NCBI GenBank assembly: GCA_045646245.1 | Contig: JAZRKJ010000071.1 | Span: forward strand, 1 to 13,060 | Reading direction: 5' to 3' | DNA: 13,060 nucleotides | DNA from: SIG607 sp045646245 | GTDB taxonomy: Bacteria; Bacillota; Clostridia; Oscillospirales; Acutalibacteraceae | Part shown: in pieces, positions 7,034-12,894 of the stretch | Numbering within the stretch: position 1 is the stretch's first letter | Layout: every line of letters begins with the position of its first letter | The notes under the pieces: model-generated | Seen by the model: only the letters and a program-made list of their open reading frames with translations | What the model was told of the DNA's origin: nothing | The model's database searches: none | Position numbers and translations under genes: made by a program

Positions 7034-8071
7034 TTAGTCCTCCTTTTTAAGTACGCGTTTATAATTTCTGCCGATGTTATCCCAAAGTTCAATCGGGTCC
7101 TTCGCGGCAACGCTGGTTCCGTAACCGCCCCTGTACGTCCAGGTTGCAAGGCGGTCAACGCCTAATTCCTCGTACATATCAACAACCTTGTCAATCTGCT
7201 CAAAATCATCGGGACGCTTATTGTAGCCCATAAGCCAACGCTCACTTTGCTTACCGTATTTCTTAGCCATTTGAACAGTTCTTTCGGTAATTTCTCGGAA
7301 GAAGCTTTCAGGCAACGACCAGTTGATAATGGTGGTTGAAAATACATCAAAATAAGGGCAGGAAGCTACCATATCCCAATTATCATAGCCACGAAGCTCG
7401 GTTACGTAGTAGCTGTTAAGGGTTGCATGAACGCAGCAGGTAATTTCAAGGTTGGGATTATATTCCTTAAGGGCTTTAGAAGTATCACTAAGGGTAAAGA
7501 GAGCTTCACGCCAGCGGAATTGTTTAACGTCGTCATTCATAAATTTAGGCATTTCATAGCCGTAATATTCTTCAAATTTTTTCATACACTCGGGGCAACG
7601 GCAAGCCCAATCGTCACCGGCACCGCCCGTAATTGAAGCATAGGATTTAGGATAAGCATAGTGGGGCTCATCCCAAAAGAATCCGTCAACCTCGGTATTC
7701 TTAGCTATTTTAAGGCATATGTTCTTGAAATAATCTCTAAAAGAATTGGTGTTAAAGCAAGCGGCGTTTAAAACCTCGCCGGTATACGCCGAAACCTGAC
7801 GGTGATGAATATTGTTCTGAAGGAAAAGACTTACCTGTTCACCGCCAAAATATTTACCAATTCCCCAAGGGTCCGCTATAACACGAAGGCCCAATTCGTG
7901 AGCCGCTTTTACAATATTATTGATATTAGGAAACCAAAAATCCATATCAAATTCTGTAATAGCAAGGATAACGGTATCACAACCATGCTCCTTCATTTCT
8001 TTAAAATCCGAAATAGCGTGCTCAACGTAGTTTATTCCGTAATAACTTACGGCTGTGTGCTTAATTGACAT
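7034..8071 (-). CDS. putative TIM-barrel glycoside hydrolase-like protein
   Basis: This 345-residue protein has the alternating strand/helix pattern of a TIM barrel: GCDTVILAITEFDMDFW (30-46), LGLRVIADPWG (60-70), EVDGFFWDEPHY (127-138) and RLATWTYRGGYG (307-318). The FFWDEPHY acidic pair D134/E135 lies at the end of a predicted strand, where catalytic acids sit in many glycosidase clans. It is followed by CRCPECMKKFEEYYG (157-171), a cysteine cluster also seen in several putative glycosidase families. It has no signal peptide, so it would act on an imported sugar. The ATG at 8069-8071 is chosen because AAAGGAGAG lies just upstream; longer in-frame extensions run into the promoter region. It is the first gene of the operon. 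The GH family and substrate are not identified. Confidence 0.72.
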   Translation of the reverse strand: MSIKHTAVSYYGINYVEHAISDFKEMKEHGCDTVILAITEFDMDFWFPNINNIVKAAHELGLRVIADPWGIGKYFGGEQVSLFLQNNIHHRQVSAYTGEVLNAACFNTNSFRDYFKNICLKIAKNTEVDGFFWDEPHYAYPKSYASITGGAGDDWACRCPECMKKFEEYYGYEMPKFMNDDVKQFRWREALFTLSDTSKALKEYNPNLEITCCVHATLNSYYVTELRGYDNWDMVASCPYFDVFSTTIINWSLPESFFREITERTVQMAKKYGKQSERWLMGYNKRPDDFEQIDKVVDMYEELGVDRLATWTYRGGYGTSVAAKDPIELWDNIGRNYKRVLKKED

Positions 8072-8122
8072 ATATTTTCTCTCCTTTGTTTTTACTGAAA
8101 ACAGATAACTGTTCACAACTAA

Positions 8123-8164
8123 ACTATAATACATTGAATATATAACATACAACTCATATTCCAA
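8123..8164 (-). promoter_or_regulatory. probable promoter region of the sugar operon
   Basis: Two arrangements are possible on the minus strand: TTGTAT (8152-8147) with TATAGT (8128-8123), spacer 18; or TTGGAA (8164-8159) with TATATT (8142-8137), spacer 16. Both are weaker than the other promoters in the window, as expected if the divergent AraC-type regulator activates this one. I cannot decide between them. Confidence 0.4.
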
Positions 8165-8188
8165 CACAAAAGGTGGATTTTTTAACAC

Positions 8189-8216
8189 TTGAAATTTGTT
8201 GAAATTCAGTTATAAT
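8189..8216 (+). promoter_or_regulatory. promoter of araC-type regulator with a tandem TTGAAATT repeat
   Basis: TTGAAA (8189-8194) and a perfect TATAAT (8211-8216) are separated by 16 bp. The word TTGAAATT occurs twice, at 8189-8196 and 8199-8206, a 10-bp period that puts both copies on one face of the helix. AraC proteins commonly bind direct repeats, so this could be an autoregulatory operator. The predicted leader is only about 12 nt. Confidence 0.65.
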
Positions 8217-8234
8217 TAAACAGAGGTGGATATA

Positions 8235-8984
8235 ATGTTATGTAAAGGCGATAACCCCGTTTTACGTATTATAGGTGTGGAAAATATTAAATGGGACGTT
8301 GGAGATTTTAAAGTGGAGGCGCGTGAATATTCAGCGCTTGCTTTCAGAACAAGCGGCAATGCCACCCTTGTTATTGACGGCAAAAAATACTTTGTTAATA
8401 CAAACGATATTCTTTACCTTCCGCAAAATATGAGTTACAACGTTCAATATACCGATTCCCAAATAATAGTTATTCATTTCATCACACAATACGACGACAA
8501 GGAAATCGAACTTTTTTCCTTTGAAAACAGCGAGCAAATATATAAATTATTCTTACGGGCTCTTATAACCTGGAATAGTAAGGAGCAAGGCTTTGCCCTT
8601 CATACTATGTCCTTTTTATACCGTATTTTAGCTCAGATACTTGAAAAAGAAACCAAAATCAATTTACCGTCTCATTTTTTAAAGGCAATTTCTATGATAA
8701 ACACAGGCTATAAAAACAGCGACTTAAGCGTTAATACTGTTTGTGCCAAGGTGGGAATCTGTGCAACAACATTTCGTCAGCTTTTTAAGAAGCATTATCA
8801 AAAAACACCAACCGAATATATTACCTTGTTAAGGCTTGAGTACGCCAGAAATTTAATATCAAGCGGAAGTACAATAGAAAATGCGTCATTTCTAAGTGGC
8901 TTTAACGACCCGAAATATTTTGCAAGAGTAGTTAAAAAATATTTCGGCTGTACCCCCCGTGAGCTTAAAACCTACGGAAAATAA
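8235..8984 (+). CDS. AraC-family transcriptional regulator
   Basis: The 249-residue protein has a cupin-like sensor domain in the N-terminal half (about 20-85, including LVIDGKKYFVNTNDILYLPQ and INVQY-type strands). The C-terminal AraC/XylS DNA-binding domain spans about 147-247, with two helix-turn-helix units: LSVNTVCAKVGICATTFRQLFKKHY (164-188) and TIENASFLSGFNDPKYFARVVKKYFG (213-238). The ending CTPRELK fits the family signature. The ATG at 8235-8237 follows AGAGGTGG with a 5-base gap; the in-frame GTG at 8226 lies inside that site and is rejected. It is divergent from the four-gene operon, which it probably controls in response to a sugar or its metabolite. Confidence 0.92.
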   Translation: MLCKGDNPVLRIIGVENIKWDVGDFKVEAREYSALAFRTSGNATLVIDGKKYFVNTNDILYLPQNMSYNVQYTDSQIIVIHFITQYDDKEIELFSFENSEQIYKLFLRALITWNSKEQGFALHTMSFLYRILAQILEKETKINLPSHFLKAISMINTGYKNSDLSVNTVCAKVGICATTFRQLFKKHYQKTPTEYITLLRLEYARNLISSGSTIENASFLSGFNDPKYFARVVKKYFGCTPRELKTYGK

Positions 8985-9020
8985 AAAACCGATAGATTGA
9001 AAAATCAATCTATCGGTTTT
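8985..9020. terminator. bidirectional terminator between araC-type gene and fucO
   Basis: A perfect 16-bp stem (8985-9000 with 9005-9020) surrounds an AAAA loop. The arms end in AAAA and TTTT, so a T-tract is present in both directions. It starts at the stop codon of the plus-strand regulator and ends 18 bases from the stop of the minus-strand fucO. Confidence 0.93.
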
Positions 9021-9038
9021 AACTTTTAAAACAAAGTA

Positions 9039-10184
9039 TTACAGCAGGCTCATATAAAGAGCAGTGATGTCTTCAACGTTTGTTTCTCTGGGGTTACCGG
9101 GACGGCAAGCATCGTCAAATGCAGACTGCGCAAGGAAAGCAACGTCTTCCTTCTTTACAATGTCCTTAAGGTCAGCAGGAATACCTACGTCAATAGATAA
9201 CTGCTTAACGGCGTCAATAGCTGCCTTTCTGTATTCCTCAACAGACATATTTTCGGTACCCTTAACGCCCATAGCGGCGGCGATGTACTTGTACTTGTCG
9301 CCTGTTGCTTCGGCGTTATATTCCATAACGGTAGGAAGAATAATAGCGTTAGCAACACCGTGAGGAGTATCATAAAGTGCGCCCAAGGGGTGAGCCATAG
9401 AGTGAACGATACCAAGACCTACGTTAGAGAAGCCCATACCTGCAACGTACTGGCCGAGAGCCATACCTTCTCTGCCGTCGGCTTCGCCGTTTACTGCGGC
9501 ACGAAGAGAACGAGCGATAATTTCAATAGCCTTTAAGTGGAACATATCAGAAAGCTCCCAAGCGCCTTTGGTGATATAACCTTCAATAGCGTGGGTAAGA
9601 GCATCCATACCGGTTGCGGCGGTAAGACCCTTAGGCATAGTGGACATCATATCGGGGTCAACAACTGCAACAACGGGAATATCGTGAACGTCTACGCAAA
9701 CCATTTTGCGGTTGTTCTGAACGTCGGTAATAACGTAGTTAATGGTAACCTCTGCTGCAGTACCTGCGGTGGTGGGAACAGCGATAATGGGAACGCACTT
9801 ATTCTTGGTGGGAGCAACACCCTCTAAAGAGCGAACGTCGGCAAATTCGGGGTTATTGATAATAATACCAATAGCCTTAGCGGTATCCATAGAAGAACCG
9901 CCGCCGATAGCTACAATACAGTCGGTGCCTGCCGCCTTATAGGCTTCAACGCCTGCCTGAACGTTTTCAATAGTGGGGTTGGGCTTAATATCACTAAAAA
10001 TTTCATAAGCGATTTTTGCGTTATCAAGAACGTCGGTAACCTTTTTGGTTACGCCAAACTTGATAAGATCAGGGTCAGAAGCTACAAAAGCCTTTTTGAA
10101 ACCGCGGGCAATGATTTCATCGGCAACTGCTGCTACGGCTCCTGCGCCGTGGTAAGAAGTTTCGTTGAGTACAAATCTGTTCAT
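9039..10184 (-). CDS. fucO: lactaldehyde reductase (iron-dependent alcohol dehydrogenase family)
   Basis: The 381-residue protein reduces lactaldehyde to 1,2-propanediol with NADH, the disposal step for the lactaldehyde formed from L-fucose or L-rhamnose. It follows E. coli FucO closely along its whole length, for example NNPEFADVRSLEG, VPTTAGTAAEVTINYVITD, DALTHAIEGYITKGAW and LGQYVAGMGFSNVGLG. The NAD loop GGGSSMDTAKAIG begins at residue 94. The metal ligands match D194, H198, H261 and H275. The ATG at 10182-10184 follows AGGAAG. No aldolase or kinase of the fucose pathway is in the window, so the lactaldehyde source lies elsewhere or comes from another sugar. A general propanediol-type alcohol dehydrogenase is the main alternative. 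Confidence 0.93.
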   Translation of the reverse strand: MNRFVLNETSYHGAGAVAAVADEIIARGFKKAFVASDPDLIKFGVTKKVTDVLDNAKIAYEIFSDIKPNPTIENVQAGVEAYKAAGTDCIVAIGGGSSMDTAKAIGIIINNPEFADVRSLEGVAPTKNKCVPIIAVPTTAGTAAEVTINYVITDVQNNRKMVCVDVHDIPVVAVVDPDMMSTMPKGLTAATGMDALTHAIEGYITKGAWELSDMFHLKAIEIIARSLRAAVNGEADGREGMALGQYVAGMGFSNVGLGIVHSMAHPLGALYDTPHGVANAIILPTVMEYNAEATGDKYKYIAAAMGVKGTENMSVEEYRKAAIDAVKQLSIDVGIPADLKDIVKKEDVAFLAQSAFDDACRPGNPRETNVEDITALYMSLL

Positions 10185-10216
10185 TTTACATCTTCCTTTC
10201 GGATTATTTTTATTTT

Positions 10217-10245
10217 ATTATACTATAACATAACATACAATTCAA
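10217..10245 (-). promoter_or_regulatory. promoter of fucO
   Basis: On the minus strand TTGAAT (10245-10240) is followed after 17 bp by a perfect TATAAT (10222-10217). The spacer contains a tandem TGTTA-like repeat. The word ATAACATACAA (10230-10240, plus strand) also occurs at 8142-8152 in the promoter region of the sugar operon. Confidence 0.8.
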
Positions 10246-10283
10246 GTTTTTTGTTATTAATTTGACATAGTTTTCAAAAATAG

Positions 10284-10406
10284 ATGTACCATATTCCCGA
10301 AAACGTTGTGGCGGTAGGAAACCCTTGCAGAGTGCTTCGCGAGATAAATGACCGCGACAAAGAATACTATTTTAAAGACCGAAAAATAAATTACGAAAAT
10401 TTATAA
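10284..10406 (+). pseudogene. 3' relic of a LacA/Maa-type sugar O-acetyltransferase
   Basis: This frame encodes IPENVVAVGNPCRVLREI, then NDRDKEYYFKDRKI, then NYENL and a stop. It is the characteristic C-terminal end of hexapeptide-repeat galactoside or maltose O-acetyltransferases (E. coli LacA has a very similar REINDRDK.YYFKD tail). Only 40 codons remain of roughly 200. An in-frame TAG (10281-10283) stands directly before the first ATG, and the upstream bases, including the fucO promoter, show no hexapeptide repeats. No ribosome binding site precedes the ATG. The catalytic histidine and acetyl-CoA-binding coils are absent, so the fragment cannot be an active enzyme. It marks a deletion or rearrangement at this junction. 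Confidence 0.8.
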
Positions 10407-10435
10407 AATTTTATAAATTATACTCTTTGCATAAA

Positions 10436-10464
10436 TTGACAAAAGACTTTTTTAATGATATGAT
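10436..10464 (+). promoter_or_regulatory. promoter of the zinc-ribbon membrane protein gene
   Basis: A perfect TTGACA (10436-10441), 17-bp spacer and TATGAT (10459-10464) predict a start near 10471, about 25 nt before the ATG at 10496. This excludes the longer in-frame start at 10427. Confidence 0.85.
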
Positions 10465-10495
10465 AAATAAAAGGAATATTAAGGAGGTTTTTAAA

Positions 10496-11149
10496 ATGTT
10501 TTGTAGTAAATGCGGTAAAGAAATAGACCAAAACAACGCGTTTTGCGCCTACTGCGGCGAACCCGTAGCACCCGTTCAACCCGTAGCACCTGTTCAGCCT
10601 GTTACACCTGTTGAACCCGTTCAGCCGGTTGCTCCCGCACAACCTGTTTATAATTACCCTGCGGAGGGTCAGGCAGGATACGCTCAACCCGCTCCCACAG
10701 CCTATCAGCAATACCCCAACTATGCAGGCGGATATACTCCCGCCGCAGAGCCCCAAAATAAAAAGCCCAAATTAGGACTTATTTTAGGTTTAGGTATTCC
10801 CGGCACGGTTCTTCTTTTAATACTTTTAATAGTAATTGCTGTTCTTCCTTCCATACAAAAAGCAAGTTTGCAAGAAAAGCTTATGCGTGACTGGAGCAGA
10901 ACCGAATACGGCAGCGGTACCTATTATGAGCTTGTTCTTGATTTTGAAGAAGACACCATTGATTACAGATTTGAAGGCACCTACGTTAACGAATCATTAA
11001 AAATTTATCATTATGAAATTGTAGACGGCGATACCATAGAAATCGACGGTTTCGGAGAAGTTGATATTGAGTTTAGCGATGATAATTCTACTATGACCAT
11101 TACCCCCTCCATAACCGACACAAGCTACAGTAAAACCTGGCACGACTGA
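10496..11149 (+). CDS. zinc-ribbon single-pass membrane protein of unknown function
   Basis: The 217-residue protein has four parts. A zinc ribbon with C3, C6, C17 and C20 (CSKCGKEI, then FCAYCGEP) is followed by a Pro/Val/Gln-rich low-complexity linker (about 23-90; repeats of PVQPVAP, then Tyr/Pro-rich). One hydrophobic helix follows (about 93-120, LGLILGLGIPGTVLLLILLIVIAVLPSI). The C-terminal region (about 125-217) is acidic and strand-rich, with alternating DYRFEGTYVNESL, YHYEIVDGDTIEI and EVDIEFSDDNSTMTITP, like a small beta-barrel. The zinc ribbon would face the cytoplasm and the beta domain the outside, by inference. Such zinc_ribbon_2-type membrane proteins are common in Clostridia and lack a known role. 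The ATG has a strong AAGGAGG at 10481-10487. It has its own promoter and terminator. Confidence 0.85.
   Translation: MFCSKCGKEIDQNNAFCAYCGEPVAPVQPVAPVQPVTPVEPVQPVAPAQPVYNYPAEGQAGYAQPAPTAYQQYPNYAGGYTPAAEPQNKKPKLGLILGLGIPGTVLLLILLIVIAVLPSIQKASLQEKLMRDWSRTEYGSGTYYELVLDFEEDTIDYRFEGTYVNESLKIYHYEIVDGDTIEIDGFGEVDIEFSDDNSTMTITPSITDTSYSKTWHD
10562..10648 (+). repeat. tandem Pro-Val-rich coding repeat
   Basis: Degenerate units reading (A/Q/T/E)PV(A/Q)PV encode residues 23-51 of the zinc-ribbon protein. The DNA repeats around a CCCGT(T/A) word with a period of about 9 or 18 bases. Such units can change in number by slippage and would vary linker length. Confidence 0.6.
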
Positions 11150-11157
11150 TAAACGTC

Positions 11158-11196
11158 AAGCGGCAGTACTTTAGAAGTACTGCCGCTTTCTTTTTT
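11158..11196 (+). terminator. terminator of the zinc-ribbon gene
   Basis: AAGCGGCAGTACTT (11158-11171) and AAGTACTGCCGCTT (11175-11188) form a perfect 14-bp stem with a TAG loop. TCTTTTTT follows on the plus strand. The opposite side has no T-tract, so it works for the plus-strand gene only. Its T-tract touches the stop codon of the convergent amidohydrolase gene. Confidence 0.92.
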
Positions 11197-11986
11197 ATAT
11201 TTTCAGTAATTTTTCTGCGTTTTTATGGGTAATCTTTTCCATATCTTGCTCACTTAAATTAAGACTATTAAGCAAACGCATTTCCATATTTTTGGTATGC
11301 CAAGGGGAATCGGTGCCGAAAAGCAGTTTATCTGTACCGTGCTTTTCTATTATTTTTTCGGCGTAATATTTTGGTAAAGTGCCATAGCCAAAGGATAAAT
11401 CAAAATAAATATCCCTTCCGCAAAGCTGTTCGCAAACCTCTTTGCCGCAGTCCACTCCGCCCCAATGAGCGGCAATAACGGGAGAAGAAAACCATTCTAT
11501 TGCTCTTGCCATTTTTTCGGGAGTTGCGCCGTAGGGAGGCGCAAAACCGTAATCTACACCTGCGTGGAAAACGGTTATAAGGGAAAGCTCTGATATTTTT
11601 TTATAAACAGGCTTCATTTTAATATCATCTACGTTAAAGCCCTGATAATCGGGATGAAACTTTACTCCCTTTAAACCAAGCTCCTTAATTCTTTCAAGCT
11701 CCTCTATTATATTTTCGCTATACGGAAACACCGAGCCAAAAGCAAATATATCACAGTTGTTATTAATAGAAGCGGCAAAATCATTAACACTTGCCTGTTG
11801 ATGGGCATTGGTTGCTATATTTAAAACCACGGCTTTGTCTACACCCTGCTCCTTCATTAAGCACTTAAGCCCCGAAAGCGTACCGTCAGTATAGTATTTA
11901 AGCCCACCCGAAGCAAAGGAAAGCTTTTCCACCGCCTTACCCGCAATTTTTTCAGGGAAGCAATGCGTATGAAAATCAATTACCAT
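11195..11986 (-). CDS. amidohydrolase-2 family metal-dependent hydrolase
   Basis: The 263-residue protein is a TIM-barrel member of the amidohydrolase superfamily (the Amidohydro_2 group, which also contains decarboxylases related to ACMSD). The metal-binding HxH is in MVIDFHTHCFPE (H6, H8). The later strands carry GVKFHPDYQG (107-116), VFHAGVD (H141), IAAHWGG (H174) and the catalytic aspartate in LLFGTDSPWHT (D226). It has no signal peptide. The ATG at 11984-11986 follows AAGGTGAT; a longer frame reaching into the upstream gene is rejected. It lies 41 bases downstream of the pnuC-type gene with no terminator between, so co-transcription is likely. The substrate is unknown; hydrolysis of a cyclic amide, lactone or ester, or decarboxylation, are all possible. 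Confidence 0.87.
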   Translation of the reverse strand: MVIDFHTHCFPEKIAGKAVEKLSFASGGLKYYTDGTLSGLKCLMKEQGVDKAVVLNIATNAHQQASVNDFAASINNNCDIFAFGSVFPYSENIIEELERIKELGLKGVKFHPDYQGFNVDDIKMKPVYKKISELSLITVFHAGVDYGFAPPYGATPEKMARAIEWFSSPVIAAHWGGVDCGKEVCEQLCGRDIYFDLSFGYGTLPKYYAEKIIEKHGTDKLLFGTDSPWHTKNMEMRLLNSLNLSEQDMEKITHKNAEKLLKI

Positions 11987-12027
11987 TTTTATCACCTTAA
12001 AAAGTATACTTCTATTTTTTCCTTTTT

Positions 12028-12702
12028 TCAAGCATTTACACCTTGTCTTTTTTCCATTCTTCGCCAGTTAAAGAATCCGTACATATCGTTAACAAGAAAC
12101 ATAACAAAGCACAGCACCATTGAAAGATATGCTATATCCTTTGTACTTGCCGCTATCCACAGTCCTATAAGCACAAGGTCGTTTGCGGCGTAGCCAACCG
12201 CATAATAGGGGCTTCTCATAAAGGTAAGGTAAGAAGCAATAAAGCTTGTTGTAACAGATACCGTGCTTAACAGAAGACTTGCGTTGCCCATAGCCTTTAA
12301 AATAAAATAAAAGACCGCGGTAACAATTAACGCAAGACCGCACATTACCGCAGTCTGCTTTTTGGTCATTTTATTAACCTTTACCTCTTTAGTGCCTTTA
12401 AAAGGATTCTTAGCCCATGATATTATTGCTAAAACGGCTATTGGCGAAGTCATAAAAAGATAGGTTATCATTTCACCGTAATATTTAAAATAATAAGAAA
12501 TTACGCCGTAGAAAACAGCAAATACAACGGTAAGCACCTGACCTATCACAAAGCCTTTAGCCACAAAAATAAGAGCTGTCACCCCTATAAGAGAAGCAAT
12601 AAGGCTGAGGGCGTTTCCTTTACTGATAATAAAGGCGACCGTTACCGTTACAACGGAAGTTATCCAGAGTATTCTTTCGAATTTTGACAGTTCCTTAAAC
12701 AT
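12028..12702 (-). CDS. pnuC: PnuC-type vitamin/nucleoside transporter
   Basis: This 224-residue integral membrane protein has about seven hydrophobic helices (about 10-27, 30-48, 51-71, 78-96, 116-136, 140-162 and 166-205 with a break). It shows features of the PnuC family: the SWAKNPFKG motif (95-103) after the fourth helix and the C-terminal VNDMYGFFNWRRMEKRQ (204-220). PnuC proteins move nicotinamide riboside by facilitated diffusion, and relatives move thiamine or riboflavin. The pnuC symbol is given at family level; the ligand cannot be decided from sequence. The ATG at 12700-12702 has GGAGG upstream. A structured leader with a terminator-like hairpin precedes it, suggesting control by premature termination. 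Confidence 0.88.
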   Translation of the reverse strand: MFKELSKFERILWITSVVTVTVAFIISKGNALSLIASLIGVTALIFVAKGFVIGQVLTVVFAVFYGVISYYFKYYGEMITYLFMTSPIAVLAIISWAKNPFKGTKEVKVNKMTKKQTAVMCGLALIVTAVFYFILKAMGNASLLLSTVSVTTSFIASYLTFMRSPYYAVGYAANDLVLIGLWIAASTKDIAYLSMVLCFVMFLVNDMYGFFNWRRMEKRQGVNA

Positions 12703-12714
12703 AAATCCTCCAAC

Positions 12715-12790
12715 AAAAAAGCACCCGAATACACATCTTCTAAGACCTAACGATGTGTAACCGAATGCCTGACATTCACTACCCGGTGGC
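12715..12790 (-). promoter_or_regulatory. structured pnuC leader, candidate riboswitch or attenuator
   Basis: On the minus strand, GCATTCGGTTACACATC (12768-12752) pairs with GATGTGTATTCGGGTGC (12737-12721) over 17 positions with three G-U pairs and one mismatch. The loop is 14 nt and TTTTTT (12720-12715) follows at once, which makes an intrinsic terminator 12 bases before the start codon. The upstream word GAATG (12777-12773) can instead pair with CATTC (12767-12763), extended by GTA/TAC, which would break the terminator stem. GCCACC (12790-12785) can also pair with the end of the terminator (GGTGC, 12725-12721). I see no TPP (CUGAGA), FMN or cobalamin box signature. The ligand or effector is unknown. 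Confidence 0.68.
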
Positions 12791-12810
12791 AGAAATATTT
12801 ATTTTTAAGG

Positions 12811-12839
12811 ATTATATCATATTTCACCAATTATTTCAA
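12811..12839 (-). promoter_or_regulatory. promoter of pnuC-amidohydrolase unit
   Basis: On the minus strand TTGAAA (12839-12834) and a perfect TATAAT (12816-12811) are 17 bp apart. The predicted start near 12804 gives a leader of about 100 nt containing the alternative hairpins. Confidence 0.85.
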
Positions 12840-12869
12840 CATCAAAACCAAAATTTGAATATACAAATA

Positions 12870-12884
12870 AACAGTATTACTGTT
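12870..12884. promoter_or_regulatory. palindrome upstream of pnuC promoter, possible operator
   Basis: AACAGTA, one central T, then TACTGTT form a perfect 7-bp inverted repeat about 31 bases upstream of the -35 element. The size and symmetry suit a dimeric regulator, but I cannot name one, and short palindromes are common in A+T-rich DNA. Confidence 0.3.
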
Positions 12885-12894
12885 AAGAGCCATA

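Noticed and set aside
10427..10495. N-terminal extension of the zinc-ribbon protein
   Set aside because: It would start upstream of the TTGACA/TATGAT promoter, and the AAGGAGG site clearly serves the ATG at 10496.
10562..10648. Non-coding tandem repeat
   Set aside because: The repeat keeps the reading frame and encodes the Pro-Val linker of the zinc-ribbon protein.
12703..12805. TPP, FMN or cobalamin riboswitch in front of pnuC
   Set aside because: The conserved boxes (CUGAGA for TPP, the RFN core, the B12 box) are not present, and the leader is too short for FMN or cobalamin aptamers.
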